Shown here: in pieces, positions 13,801 through 26,635 of the stretch
Layout: the number at the start of each line of letters is the position of its first letter
How positions within the stretch are numbered: the stretch's first letter is position 1
Assembly: GCF_000247815.1 (NCBI RefSeq)
Contig: NC_021675.1
Span: forward strand, 64,772,460-64,836,459
DNA: 64,000 bases
DNA from: Ficedula albicollis
Lineage: Eukaryota; Chordata; Aves; Passeriformes; Muscicapidae
Direction: 5' to 3'
Translations under genes and position numbers: made by a program
Notes under the pieces: generated by a model
What the model saw: the letters and a program-made list of their open reading frames with translations, nothing else
The model's database searches: none
What the model was told of the DNA's origin: nothing

Positions 13801-16371
13801 AAGGAGCTGGATTGTGCTGTGAGATAATAAATCCACCTATTTTTAGTTTGGTGAGGTTGTGACAAGTGGGTGAACAAAGAACCAGTTGAATGCACTTGCT
13901 GTTGTGTTGAAACCGGCTAAAAGTTCCCATTCAAGTGGTTTCAGCACAGTACAGCTAACAGGCAATTTTCCATTTATGTACACAAACCTTCTAGAAAGAC
14001 AGCTGTGTGGTTGGATTAATTTCTAGCAGTAAATTGAATAAAAGATATTTTGAAGGGGGACTCAGGAATTCCTTTTTAAAACACTGAAAGCAGAACCTTC
14101 AAAGCTTCTCTTTATTTGGTTCCTATCCCTCCCAGTGCCTACTATAAGTTTAAAGAACTGAAAATATCGTCCCCTATAAGGAGATAGAACACATCTTGTG
14201 TTTTTCAAAGCAATGAGATAGACTTAGAATTAAAATATACTTTAAAGTTTTTTGCTTTAAAAATATACTGGTTTGGTTTTAAGTAAATATGAGAGAAATT
14301 TGTACCTGTTTGTCATAGAAACTCAAATGTTCCTACTTGAATAAACGGTAAGTGAGCTATATGGAAGCATTTTGAAAACAAGAATGGATATTGTACCAAA
14401 GCTGTTTTCACAGGGGTGTAAGATTAGAAAATAGAAGTCTTTTTGATCATGCAAGGTTATTTATCTTGTTAGTGTTAGTCACATGCAAAACTGGATATGG
14501 GCATTAACCATGGCTGACAAAGACTTTGAATTCCTCCTGACAGAACTATGACCAGCAGTATTTTTTTTTTTCTCAGAGTTCATCTTCGGATGGAGGCCTT
14601 GGAGTTACATAAATCAGCTCCTAGATGAGATCTTGTTTGTCTGTTCAAACAAACTAGGTTATCTCTTATAGATCTTTCTGGCCAGAAATGTGTGACTTGT
14701 TAACTAATCATCTAATGTGAGATATGAAAGCTGTTTGAGCAGGGGAAGAGCAAAACAAGCCTCTGATCAATAGAGAAATGTGTTAAATTTGTGCATTTTT
14801 GAATTGGTGTTAAATGTGGTGCAGGCTCAGGGAATGCTGCTGCCGTGCCTTCCCCATGGAGGGGTACCAGTGATGGGGCCACCATCCCATCCCAGTGCTG
14901 CTGGTCACCATCAGCCTGCCTGTGCTGTGGCTGAGCTCCAAACCTTGAGTGCTCTGCTCTTTACCTGAGCTTTCCCTGTAGATTTGATGTAGGTGTGTCC
15001 AAGGAACTCTGTGACCTTGCAGCATGGCAGTGGGTTTGTCTGCAAGGTGTTCCACGTGTAACATCAGCCTAAGGGATCAAGCTAATCCTCTCCCCTAGTG
15101 AGCTTTCCTCTTTTAACCAGCTGGATACAGACAAGGCTAATTCAAATTTCTTCTGAATTTGTGAAGTTGTGTTTAAAAAATACAAAAGATACTGATAAGA
15201 CCCCTTACATGCTGATGTGCTTTGGTGAAGTAGGAACCATTACACTATTCTCTGGAAGAGCATCTGGAATACAGCATACTAGGAATGTTGCAATGTTCCT
15301 ATTTCAAATAAACAAATATGAAATACTTAACAAATGACAAATTGGGGGAGGAAGCTGGAAATGGGTGTGAAAGTTGGTCTTGTTCCCTGTGGATCTCCCT
15401 GTAATCCAATGATTGCCATGTGTGAGACTGGAGTCACTTGACCAGTGAGAGACTGAAAATGAATGTGACATTATTCTATCTTGCACCACCTCTCAGAGGA
15501 GCCCTGGCTATTTCGTGTTCCTCTCACTGGGTGCATGCATGAGGCACCATTTGGAAGTTTCTCACTTGTTAAAATTTAAGTTCTGTTCTCTGTGTATTTG
15601 TTTTTTCTTAAATGCTCTCTGGATTCTAGCCAAGGATCCCTTACAGCTTCACGAGGCATTTTTCCTTTATTTCTAATACAGAGGTAGCTCATTTGCTGAG
15701 TGTTTCTTTTCTTTTACTGTTGTACAAATAAAGATTAGTGCCCCTCTAGTTTTAATATCCTTTGAATTTAAACAGAATTGAATTGCTCCTGAGCTCTTGT
15801 TCAGACAGTAGCCAGCTGAAAGACAAGCTGAGCTGACTTTGGAGCAAGATGCTCCCAGCAGAGGCTTGGGTTTCTCCTGTTTGAGATTACCCAAATGTGC
15901 CAGTTGTCCTGGCAGCCTCACTGAGGTGACGCCTGAGGGCTCATTGTCTGCAGGGGAAATTAATTGTTGACCAGGCTGCAAGCAGCTGTCTGACCTAAAT
16001 GCTGGTGTCACCAAATGCTCTGCTCTGGATTTGCCAGAAACCCAATACAGCAAACTGGGTGGGGGTCTCTCTCTCTCTCTCTCTCCTCATGTAGTTGACC
16101 AAGGATAGGTTTTTGGATCTTCCTGCATGAGAAAGGGGACTGTTTTTCTCACAAATGGGCATCTAGGCAAAATATCCGTGCAAAGCCTGACTGTGTAGTA
16201 AGTAAATACCATTCTTCCTCTTTCTTCATGCCTCTCATTTCCAGGATTACTTCAAGCACGTGGCACTCTTGAGTACATACACTCAAACCATACAAGAATT
16301 TCAAGAATTTATTCTGTTCCTCCTGTCCAGTCATGGTTAATATAGTCATGGTTTCTCTTTTTTTATTGCAG
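7815..16371 (+). other. Probable last intron of the acidic-tail gene
   Basis: AT-rich unique sequence without a supportable exon. It includes T-runs near 13545-13567 and 14561-14572 and a (TC)n tract at 16066-16085. It ends at the acceptor of the terminal exon. Confidence 0.5.
16066..16085. repeat. (TC)n microsatellite
   Basis: About ten TC dinucleotides lie roughly 290 bases upstream of the terminal exon. Confidence 0.95.
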
Positions 16372-16695
16372 ACTTTAAAAAATTCCAAAAGTCTTTGCTC
16401 GCTTGACTATGAAGATGATGATGATGACACACAAATGAAGACAATTGTGTCATCCCCATGTGACTCAAATGATCTTATGAACATCATCACCCCTGGCTCC
16501 AGCCCGATGAAAGAGCAGCTGGATGAAGGGAGGCACCACGGGCCATGCCAACGTAGCTTCAAAACAAGGGATTATAAGAAAGCAGAGGCCGTGTGTGAAA
16601 GCGACGAGGACACGAGTGATTGTGAGAGCACTGAAGAAGGAATCTTCCCTCTAGACTGTGGGGACTTGGACCTAGAGCAGATCGAAAACAACTGA
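16372..16695 (+). CDS. Terminal coding exon of an unidentified gene; acidic C-terminal tail (107 aa)
   Basis: A pyrimidine-rich tract ending in TTATTGCAG (AG at 16370-16371) precedes an open frame that starts in phase 0 with TLKNSKSLCSLDYEDDDDD and ends at a TGA (16693-16695) after DLDLEQIENN. The segment is hydrophilic and very acidic. It has an EDDDDD run near exon residues 13-19, a second acidic serine/threonine-rich patch (ESDEDTSDCESTEEG) near residues 76-90 with several casein-kinase-2-type sites, and a short basic stretch between them (KTRDYKK). There is no membrane segment or known catalytic motif, and the tail does not end in a PDZ ligand. It looks like a disordered cytosolic tail. 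The upstream ATG at 16333 lies in the intron and is not a real start. I do not recognise the protein. The rest of the gene must lie to the left, mostly outside the window. The codon pattern, splice site and downstream polyadenylation signals together make this the strongest gene evidence here. Confidence 0.85.
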   Translation, partial: TLKNSKSLCSLDYEDDDDDTQMKTIVSSPCDSNDLMNIITPGSSPMKEQLDEGRHHGPCQRSFKTRDYKKAEAVCESDEDTSDCESTEEGIFPLDCGDLDLEQIENN

Positions 16696-17570
16696 GACTC
16701 CAAGTTGTGTGCTAGAATCAGAATTGTTCTAAATTAAAGTGATAGAGGATTACCTTTGCCATGCATAATCCATGTCCCTGAATCTCTGTATTGCCTATCT
16801 TTGGGCTTGTGTAGAAGAAATGTTTCAGGTGGGGGAAAAACGTGAACCATTGTTACCTGTTTAGTCTATTGGTCAATATGTGGATGACAACAACAGCAAC
16901 AAAAAAAAGTAGGAGGTTAAATGTTATTTTGAACATTAAGGAATAATTTTGATTAAAAATTTCCTAACAAATATTTTGCATTTTTATGGCTTTTACAGTT
17001 CTGGAGAAAAAGCATCTCTATTTTGAAATGAATTTTCAGAAGGGCATTCTATAAAACTAAATCTGTCTACAGTGATTCTGGTGCAGGTCTATGTTGCTTT
17101 TGTTAAAGAGCTTAATGTGAAAAGTGAATTGCATAATGAATTGGTAATAAACCTTCAGATAGCACTCTTAAATATCTGGTTGACAACTGGTCCAAAATAC
17201 TTAACTGCCATCTTTGACAGTGTCTGGTTAAAAAACAACTTCATAACATGTACAAATGTTCTTTTCATACATTCAGGACTTTTTGATCAAAATATGGTAG
17301 TGACCTTAAAGGTTAACATTTTTCATTATTTTACTACTTGAATTGTTTTCTAGCCTGAAGCAATGCTAATTTAGGTGGGCTAAAACTGCAAGTAGCTGCC
17401 CACCTACTTGGTCATTATGTTTTCTGTGTTTCAAAAGAATGTACAACAAGAGCACTTGAACTTTTAGACAGGGACTTTGTAATGATCAATTCCCCAGGAG
17501 GTGATCCCTTCAGCAATACTAGAAGGAAAATAGTCCTTGAATTAAATAAAATGACATTTTGCTTTGCACT
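16696..17570 (+). other. 3' untranslated region of the acidic-tail gene
   Basis: AT-rich, T-run-rich sequence without a sustained coding frame follows the TGA stop. Two AATAAA hexamers are present, at 17145-17150 and 17545-17550. The second is followed within about 20 bases by a GT-rich stretch, as expected for a cleavage site, so I place the main transcript end near 17565-17570. A shorter form ending near 17170 is possible. The boundary is inferred. Confidence 0.6.
17545..17550 (+). terminator. Probable polyadenylation signal AATAAA
   Basis: This canonical hexamer sits about 850 bases after the stop codon and is followed by T/GT-rich sequence (TTGTGTCC) about 20 bases on. An alternative hexamer lies at 17145-17150. 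The assignment is inferred from position and motif. Confidence 0.55.
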
Positions 17571-20500
17571 TGTGTCCGGTCATGGATTTTACTGGTGAAA
17601 AATGCGGTAGGTTCTGTAATGTGGTACTTAGGTGTGGAATTTGGTGGAGAGGAAGGGCAGATTTCTGGTCATCTGAAAGAAAAGTGACATCAGGCATGTC
17701 TGGAGAGCTGTGGAATAACTCATGCTGGATCCCAGAAGTGTCTCAATGATTACATTTGCTGGAATCATCTCAAATGTCATACTGCACTCATTGCAGACTA
17801 TTGCAACACCTACTTTTTTTTTTTTTTTAGTTCAGCTACAATAAGGAACTCCTTCAACAAGGGGGAAATTGATCTCAAAATGGTGTTAAACGGGATACGA
17901 AAAGGGAACTTAGGTAATGGCATTTGAGTCCATCATGTTAGTGTGCTTAAATGAGCCAACTTCTACGGGAGCTTGTGACATGAAACCAAAACACAGCAAC
18001 CAGTCAGGTAATGCAATATGATTAAAATATGAAAATAATATCTTGAGGAATATGCCCAAGGCTGTGGCAAGGTGTGATACAGGATCCAGCCATGTGATTA
18101 GGGTCAGCCTTTGATCCTAAAGGGAAGTCCCTTAATTATTGAACAAGAGCACATAACTCAGAAACAATATTTTAAAAGGGTGGTCAGAAAGGTGCTCTGA
18201 ACTTTTTGCTCACTTTTATGGCTTGCACTGCAACTGGCAATGATCTGTGCTATTGATACTGGCATGTGTGTAGTAAGGTGCAAGAACACAGCAGAGACTT
18301 GCCAGGTTCTTGGTGTGTTACTGCATGTTGTGTGGGGGCAGCGAAGCCACTCACTGTGGATGAAAATCATTCTCCTTTTTCTAGATGAGTAAATAAAGGA
18401 GTTGCTGTTGGAGCAAAGACTTGAGTTCCTTCAGAAGCTCCTGTTGGCAATGTCTCACCCTACAGATGCTTGCTGTGGGGCAGCACAGAGCAGACAGGTG
18501 CTGGCACCTGCAGCCATTTGGAATAATCCTATGTGATGAAGGATCACTATTGTTGGTGCTTCCTCCAGAAACAGTGAGTGAGTACAGCCAGTTCCTCATG
18601 GGGAGATGGGAAAAGTGCTGCAGTGTGGTGATGGAACAACCCAGCTCACTCCTGGACTGCGGGTTCTGGCTGTAGAGCTGCTTTTCCTCCCTGTGTATTC
18701 TTAACTGAGCAGTAGAGGTAAGTAAAAGTGAATCAGCTTTAATGCTGGATTGTAGCAAAGGCCAATGGTACAACTGGGATCACTTAAAAGCTAATTTACC
18801 TATTTGAAAGCACTAGTTAAAAGTGTAATGGCACGGAATGAGATAGCTAATGTGGCAATCCATTTAGTTCTTCCTCCCCCAAGGAAGACAAGCTTCTGGA
18901 AGAAGCCAAAGAAGAGAATGCCTCAGAGGACAGAGGTAGAAGGAGGCGAAGATGTGCATTGTCAATGAAAAAATAACAAGAGCTGAAGCTATCAATAAGA
19001 TGGTGATAAAGCAAAGGCAAGGGTAGACAAGCAGATAATATTTGTTCTAGCTTTGAAATACAGCCTGCCTATGGTGTTGATGAATTGCTTTTGTAGGTGT
19101 GCTGTTTTCAGTCAACACAAAGCCACATTCCTACCCTGATCCTTAGAGTAGGAAGGGGTTTCCCAAGGGAAGTTACAGATACATTTGCTCATGGTAACAC
19201 AGGGCTCAGCCTCCTGCTAAGCCAGCTGTTAAAACTCTAAATAGCCCTTTCATGGAAACAAACAGCAAGGAGTGGGTTTCAATACTGAAGAATGAATTTC
19301 ATGACAGTAGGAAGTAGTAATTATCTAGTTTAGGCTCGTGTTAGTCAGTGACAGGAAAATAAGCAGTTGAACAGCTGTGCAGTGACACTGGTGAATGAAG
19401 AAATCTGCTGGAAGGAATCTGTGCACTTTGTCTGCAGATTCCAGTGTGTAATTCCCCATGAGAACCAACAGCAAAAGGAATTGTTGGTTGAAACTTTCTT
19501 CAGATGGGGCAGGCTTGGACTTTGCATGCACCCCATGAGATCTCAAGTCCCATTCTAAAACAAAATCACAGATGATGGACATGGCACCTTTGCACTTGCT
19601 TAGAGGTGGCTGTTGGGCAAACAGGATGGTTTACAAGAAGGGAAAGTGTGGTTTCAGAGGCTGAATTGTGCTTGGAAGCACTGAGTGGGCTGTGAGCAGC
19701 TCTGCTCTGGGAGTGGTTTCCTTCCATCTTGCACCCAGTGTCAGAACGGAAGGCCGTGTTGCCTGGGGCTGAGGGAGTTGCTCTAGGTCACTTATCTTTC
19801 ATTTTTATTGCAACCTGGATAACAAAGTAGTACGCACGTTAAATCTACAGTCAACAGGAAGCTGGACAGATGTGAAAGATAAGATAGCAATAGAATTCAA
19901 AATAATCTTGGCAACTTGTAGAAATGGTTGCAGCAGGGAGGAGATGGTGGGGAAAGACAAGATCCTTTTTAGCCAGGCACTAAATTTAGGTAGGGTAAAA
20001 CAACGGCACAAATTCAGAGTTGTGGCAGCTTGTAAGCACTGTTTCAGATAAAGCTGGTCCTGGTGGTGGTAGAAAAGCTTCAGGCTGGGGTTCACAAATG
20101 GTAGTGCATTTGGTGAGATTCAAGATAATCCTGTACTTTAGAGGTGCAACTTGAGACACTGCGCATGGGGCAGGAAAGTGCAGTGCAGTGTGGTGTGGCT
20201 GATACCTTGAAAATGTGGGAAAGGGACTTGTGAGGATGCAGTGGAAGGATTGAGCTTGAAATCATGTGGTTGATGGGGCTTAAATTGTAGCTAGGATGAG
20301 TGGCAGTTTCTTTTAAGGGCAAGTATTTAAGAAAGGGGTATGGAGTCACTGAACAGATGTGTGGGGAGCCAGTAGCAGCAGTTCCACAAATGGAGATCTG
20401 TTAAGAGCAAGCATCTGTCAGCAGCAATAGCTGTGTTACAGCTTGCTTTGGGGCAGGGGACGTGGCTGGATGACTTTCCACAGTCCTTTTCCTCTGGATC

Positions 20501-22365
20501 CTGTCCCATTTTCCTCTGGATCTGTACAGCTTGCATCTCCAAGCAAGCCTTGATATTTCAAGGTAAATAACTGATGAAAAAAGAGAAGATGAAAATGAGG
20601 TGGCAAGGAGAGCACTGGAACAGAAAGGGAGGAGCTCCCATGCATGGTTCAGATGGGATCTGTGGATCCTGCTTATTGTTAGAATACAGACCTCTATGGT
20701 GTAATACTGGGCTAAATAATCTCTCAGAAAAACATAAATATGTATTTTTGTGTTTGCAGGTTCATTCTGAGGGGTGGTGCCTTGTGAATTTACCTTTGCT
20801 TTTAAACCACAGGTGAAGTTGCTGCTTACCTGTTGGTGCAAAGATGGCCTCTGCAGTTCCTCTGAAAACCCACAGGTTGGTTGGAAATCCCTCAGTGGAG
20901 GTCGGCAGATGCCAGAATAATTTTTCTCAATCTGTTCGCTGTGTTTATTTTGCAAACGACGCATTGTTTGTTTTTGAAAGTACCCGGGTCTAGATCTGTG
21001 TGCTTGCACAGTGGGCTCTCACAGCAGGGCTCATCCTTTCATTAGGAACCATCCAGTGCTGCTCAGCAGAGGTTTCCTTCAGGGTCTTGTCATTAGAAGA
21101 GGTGACACAGCTGTGCTGGTGGCATGTGTTACACATGCTCACCTTACCTGGACCTGGTCCAGGAGCTGCAGGCTGACACTTCCACCACATCTCTGCACCT
21201 TTTCATCACCATTATAAAGGGACAAGCATCACATAGTTGGGATCTGGGGCCCTGCTTGCTGTGGCTGCTCGTCCTTGGACCCCTTGGTGGAGCCTGTTAG
21301 TTGTTTAAAGGACACCAAATGCAGTTTCAGTGGAGCGTTGCTGCCATATGCTGAGCAGCCCGTTCTGGTGTGTTTTCAAAGTGGGTTTGGACATCAGTTG
21401 TTTTGGAGTTTGTGTGTAGTTAACATCGTCCAACTTACTGCTCCCACCACCATCTGGTCATCACAACAGTCACTGGCATGCTGAAATGCTGGGTATTTAC
21501 TAGGAGAAAATGAGGCTGCTTTCACTATCTGCTTCTTGGACCCATCAGCAGTACTGCTTTTATGGATTTTTGCTGTTGTAAAATGCCTTTGAGATCTATT
21601 CTGTGAGTGCTTTGAGCCAGGGAAGTAAGGCATGAGCTCCCATGGAAACAAGTTTAAAACTTCCTTAGAGAGGCATTTCATTTCTTAAACTGTAAAACCC
21701 AAACCATAAGATTAAACTTTTCATGATGCCTCAGTTTGGATGAAGAGCTGTGGTCTCCTCATTCTAGTAAGCTTGTCTGATGTGAGCAGTGATGTGAATT
21801 GGAAGTGAGGGATATTCCGTAGAGTACTAAAAACTTTCCCAAACAAACTGCTGAACTCTTCCTTTCAGCAGTATGGAGTGAGGATGTACTCCCAGAGCAC
21901 TCAGGTATGGGCTGGGATGATGCTCATGTTCAGCTGCCCCAGCATTTTTTTTTCCCTTGCTTCATCTCACAGCCACTCTGCATCAGGTGAGGGTTTAGGA
22001 CACTGAACAAGTTTCTGGAAGTGTCAGAGCTCATGATGAGGTGTCTACAAGGGAAAGGTCAGTGCTGTAGCTCTTGTTTGTGATTTTGCTGCATGACTCT
22101 GCTTCATTCTCCCAAAGCTCTTTCCATGCACTGAGGTGTGTTCCCATGGAAAATGGAGCATCTTACATAATGCAGAAAGGTGCACAAGAGCAAACTGTGA
22201 GTCTGTAGTTAGCCTTGACTGCTGTTTGCTAATTCTGAGAGGCTTTTCAATGTTCATCTACCTCTAGCACAGTTTTGAAAACATTATGTGGTATAAATCC
22301 TCCACTGAAACAAGGTAGGAAAATGTGCTAATTGTCCAGATTCGGTCATCAGCATTGTCATGACC
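17571..22365. other. Non-coding sequence, nothing definite
   Basis: Unique sequence with a 15-T run at 17814-17828. Open frames here, including a 202-codon minus-strand one at 20401-21009, show no conserved motif and no supporting splice or start context. Confidence 0.5.
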
Positions 22366-22772
22366 TTTGTAAGTCCTGTGAGGAGCAGCTGAGGGAGCTG
22401 GAGAGAAAAAGCCTGGAAAGAAGAAGGCTGAAGAGAGACCTTGTCACTCTACAACTCCCTGTAAGGAGGTTGGAGCCAGGTGGGGACCACCCTCTCCTCC
22501 CAGAAAACCAGTGTGAGGATGGGAGGACAGAGCCTCAAGCTGCTCCAGGGGAGGTTCAGTTTGGACATCAGGAAAAATTTCTTCATGAAAAGAGTTGTTA
22601 AGCCTTGGAACAGACTGCCCAGGGAGGTGGTGGAGTCACTGTCCCAGAAATGATCGAATGTGGCAGTCAGGGCTGTGGTCCAGCTGACAAAGTGGTGCTT
22701 GGTCAGAAGGTTGGACTCGGTGATCTTGGAGGTTTTTTCCAACCCAAATGACTCTGTGTTGTTCTGTGTGGC
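22366..22772 (+). mobile_element. CR1 LINE, 3' end fragment
   Basis: The order of motifs matches the CR1 3' region: GAGGAGCAGCTGAGGGAGCT, then AGAGACCTTGTCACTCTAC, GGAGGTTCAGTTTGGACATC, GGAGGTGGTGGAGTCAC, GGTTGGACTCGGTGATCTTG, and a tail near 22750 ending in TCTGTG-type repeats. The open frame over it (about 22332-22601) is a shadow of the repeat. It is a 5'-truncated, dead copy. Confidence 0.9.
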
Positions 22773-23587
22773 CCACACCACAGTCAGTCTCTATGCAAGC
22801 ATACAGCCTTAGACTACTGCATTTATTGTCTGATAGAGTGGATCCACCAGAGAGGAAACAAGATACATGCTTTGCAGATGTCTTCATAGCTTTTTACTTG
22901 CCAAGAAAGCAATGTCCATGCCTAGGGAGCATAAGATTTTCTCTGGAATTTAGCCTGGCTATTACAAGATGATCTAGTTCTGGTTTTCCCCTCTGACTCA
23001 TAAGCATCCCTAATGTCTCCCCATCCCCATCATTCTGTTCCATCCTCTGTACTGCTCAGTTACATCCATTATCCTCCCTCAGTTTGGAAAATCTGAAAAT
23101 CTGGTCCAGATGGATTTGGGTGGTGTGTGGGCTACCTGGGCAGTGAGAGAGAGCTGGGACAGCAGGTGTGTGCCCATCCCATGTGAAATGTTTAGAAAGC
23201 TGAGATGCTGCAATTTCCAATCTCAGGTAAGAGTGTACAAAGTGCTGTGTTTCTCCACCTTAAAGGAAAGGTCAAAATTGGATGAAACTTTATAGGAATC
23301 ACAAATGCTGATTTGTGACACGAGTGTTGTGATGATCACAGGAAAGTGAATCCCTATAGATGCTAAGGCTTCTTACCTAGATGGTTGGGTGGTTTGTTTT
23401 GGTTTTGGTGTTGAACCAGTTTAGCTTTTTTTCAACAAATGGAAGGAATTAATCCAAAGCAAACACCATGGAAGAACTTCAGCCTGAACACCTTTAAGTC
23501 ATTGGAAACAACTCTAAAATCAGGGTCTTGTAATAAATATGTTGTTGATCTGGGAGCTCCTCTCCATCATTTAGGGCAGGGTGAGTA

Positions 23588-23733
23588 TGTCTGACTTGCC
23601 TGTCTGATGTGAATGTTCTGCTTTCATATGTCATTATATTGTCTAGGCAGATGAGAAAAGTGTCTGACTTGCCTGTCTGATGTGACTGTTCTGCTTTCAA
23701 ATGTCATTATATTGTCTAGGCAGATGAGAAAAT
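23588..23733. repeat. Two-copy 73-bp tandem duplication
   Basis: TGTCTGACTTGCCTGTCTGA starts at 23588 and 23661. Both copies end in GTCTAGGCAGATGAGAAAA, with very few differences. Confidence 0.95.
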
Positions 23734-24766
23734 GGTGACAGAAACAAAGAAGGGAAACAGAGAATTCAAAAGAAATAGCAAAATTTGAATAGGAAAAAAA
23801 GCCCAATATAGGCAATCATAATTTAAACCAAAAGGGTTGTGGCACAATGTTTGAACTGTAGCAAATACAAGTTGTTCTACCCAGCATATTTTTGGTGTGA
23901 AGCAAACATTCATTCTAAAGGAAGGAATTTCTTTCAGTCAGCCTTACTCAGAGCTAGTGGGAATGGCTGGGATAGTCTTTAGGCACCAATCTCTTTGAGC
24001 TCTTGCCAAGGGAAGTTTCCTAAAACTATTGCCCTTGAGGAAAATCATGTGAATTTAGCCCATAGGCAGGAAAGCCCTGGGTCTGTTGTGCATACACAAA
24101 GCTGTCTAGGCCTTGAACTCCTGAAGACACAAGTATTGTGCACAGAGCTGTTCAGAATGGTAGCAGTGACTCTCAGACAGAAAAAAACCAACTTTAAAAT
24201 GTATTTTTTTCCTAATTTGTGTAGTGCTGCATTTTCACAGATTCCAGTGAGTCACACCTGTTCCTAAATCCACTTGCAAATGGTAACATCCAACCTCATT
24301 TCCACACTCCCAGCTTCTCTCCCAGTGAGCTCTGTCCCATGGATCTGTTTCCATTTCCTCACTGGGATATTTGTATACTCAAACAAACTGAATTGTGGCA
24401 AAGGGCTGAGCTGGGAGCACCTCGAGTTCCCAGCACAGGAGATGCCTGGGTGGGGGAAAAAGCTTGAATATGCAAACAGAGCGAGCCAGACAGGGGGACA
24501 AAAGGCTGATATAATCCATTTTGCCAATGGCCAGCTGTTCGGCCCCTCTCCTCCCATGGAAAGTTATGCAAATCCAGGGGGGCACAGGAAGGCAGCTGGA
24601 CCTGGCTGGGGCTGGAGCTGGGCTTTGTATCATGAGCCTACTCCTGGTGTGGGCTTTGGGATGAGCTCTGCTGAGAGTTCACCTTCAGCCCCATGGTGTG
24701 CCCCAAAATTCGGGTTGTTTGGGGGAGGAGTGCTGGATTTCCAAGGTGCAATGTCTGGGTGACTCC

Positions 24767-24771
24767 CCTGC
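24767..24771. repeat. Target-site duplication, left copy (CCTGC)
   Basis: Identical to 26631-26635, immediately outside the LTR termini. Confidence 0.85.
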
Positions 24772-24833
24772 TGTCCTGGTTTGGAGGACAGGTGTCTGCC
24801 AATAAAGGCAGAAGCTTCTCTTTGAAATGGACA

Positions 24834-24916
24834 ATATAAACCCCCTCCCTCCAAATTATTATTGTATCCCTCCAAATTATTCAATATAAACCCCCTCCCT
24901 CCAAATTATTATTGTA
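24834..24916. repeat. Small duplication inside the LTR
   Basis: CAATATAAACCCCCTCCCTC followed by CAAATTATTATTGTA occurs twice, with a partial CCCTCCAAATTATT between. This is a rearrangement within the LTR end region. Confidence 0.9.
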
Positions 24917-25242
24917 ATTTTGAAATTAAGGGGCTCTCAGGCAAAGATATGGGAATTAGGAATAACAATTCTTTACTAGGAAAATTAAAATAGAAATGCA
25001 GTATTACAATGAACAATCTCAACAGAGTCAATACAACCTGACACCCGTCAGTCAGTCAGGGTGTTGGTAGCAGTCCCATTCAATGGTGGCTGCATCCTCC
25101 TGCAGGGGCAGATGTGGTTCAGCTGGAGCAGTGCTCCTGGAGAAGGTGCAGTTTCCTCTGAAGGTCCAGGGATGATGTGGAAAGGTCTGGCTTTCCTCTG
25201 GAATCCAGTGGAAAGAAGGTACCTTGCTGTCCAAAATCTCAG

Positions 25243-25250
25243 TTTTTATC
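25243..25250 (-). promoter_or_regulatory. TATA-like element of the LTR
   Basis: On the minus strand this reads GATAAAAA. It lies upstream of the AGTAAA hexamer (24972-24977), the order expected for U3 promoter then R/U5. Activity cannot be judged from sequence. Confidence 0.4.
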
Positions 25251-25297
25251 TGGGTAGGAAAGGCTTGGCTCCTCCCCTGGGTGGAGCATCTCCCAGT

Positions 25298-26395
<1,098 letters not shown>

Positions 26396-26630
26396 ATGGG
26401 ATGATGTAATTTTATCAGTCATGCCCTGGGACTCAGTGGCCATTAACAGGAGATATCTCCTGGAGGGAGGATGGGCTGTGGGAAGATAAAGATGATTGCC
26501 CAGCTGGTTTAAAGCTGGCCCATGAGCAGATAATGTGTGCCAGGAGATCAGGGGCACTGCCCCACCCGGCTGCAGCAGATGGGGACAGAATTCACATTTC
26601 TGGCCACATCATGTATTGCAGCCCAAGACA

Positions 26631-26635
26631 CCTGC
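26631..26635. repeat. Target-site duplication, right copy (CCTGC)
   Basis: Identical to 24767-24771, immediately outside the LTR termini. Confidence 0.85.

Larger units (their letters stand above)
22773..24771. other. Non-coding sequence between CR1 and LTR
   Basis: Nothing recognised except the 73-bp tandem duplication at 23588-23733. Confidence 0.5.

Noticed and set aside
18884..18976. Charged open stretch after a CCCCCAAG acceptor-like site, ending in TAA
   Set aside because: The acceptor is a weak AAG type, and the arginine/glutamate-rich peptide is typical of purine-rich chance sequence.
20401..21009. 202-codon minus-strand frame
   Set aside because: Composition looks random, and no family motif or conservation clue was visible.
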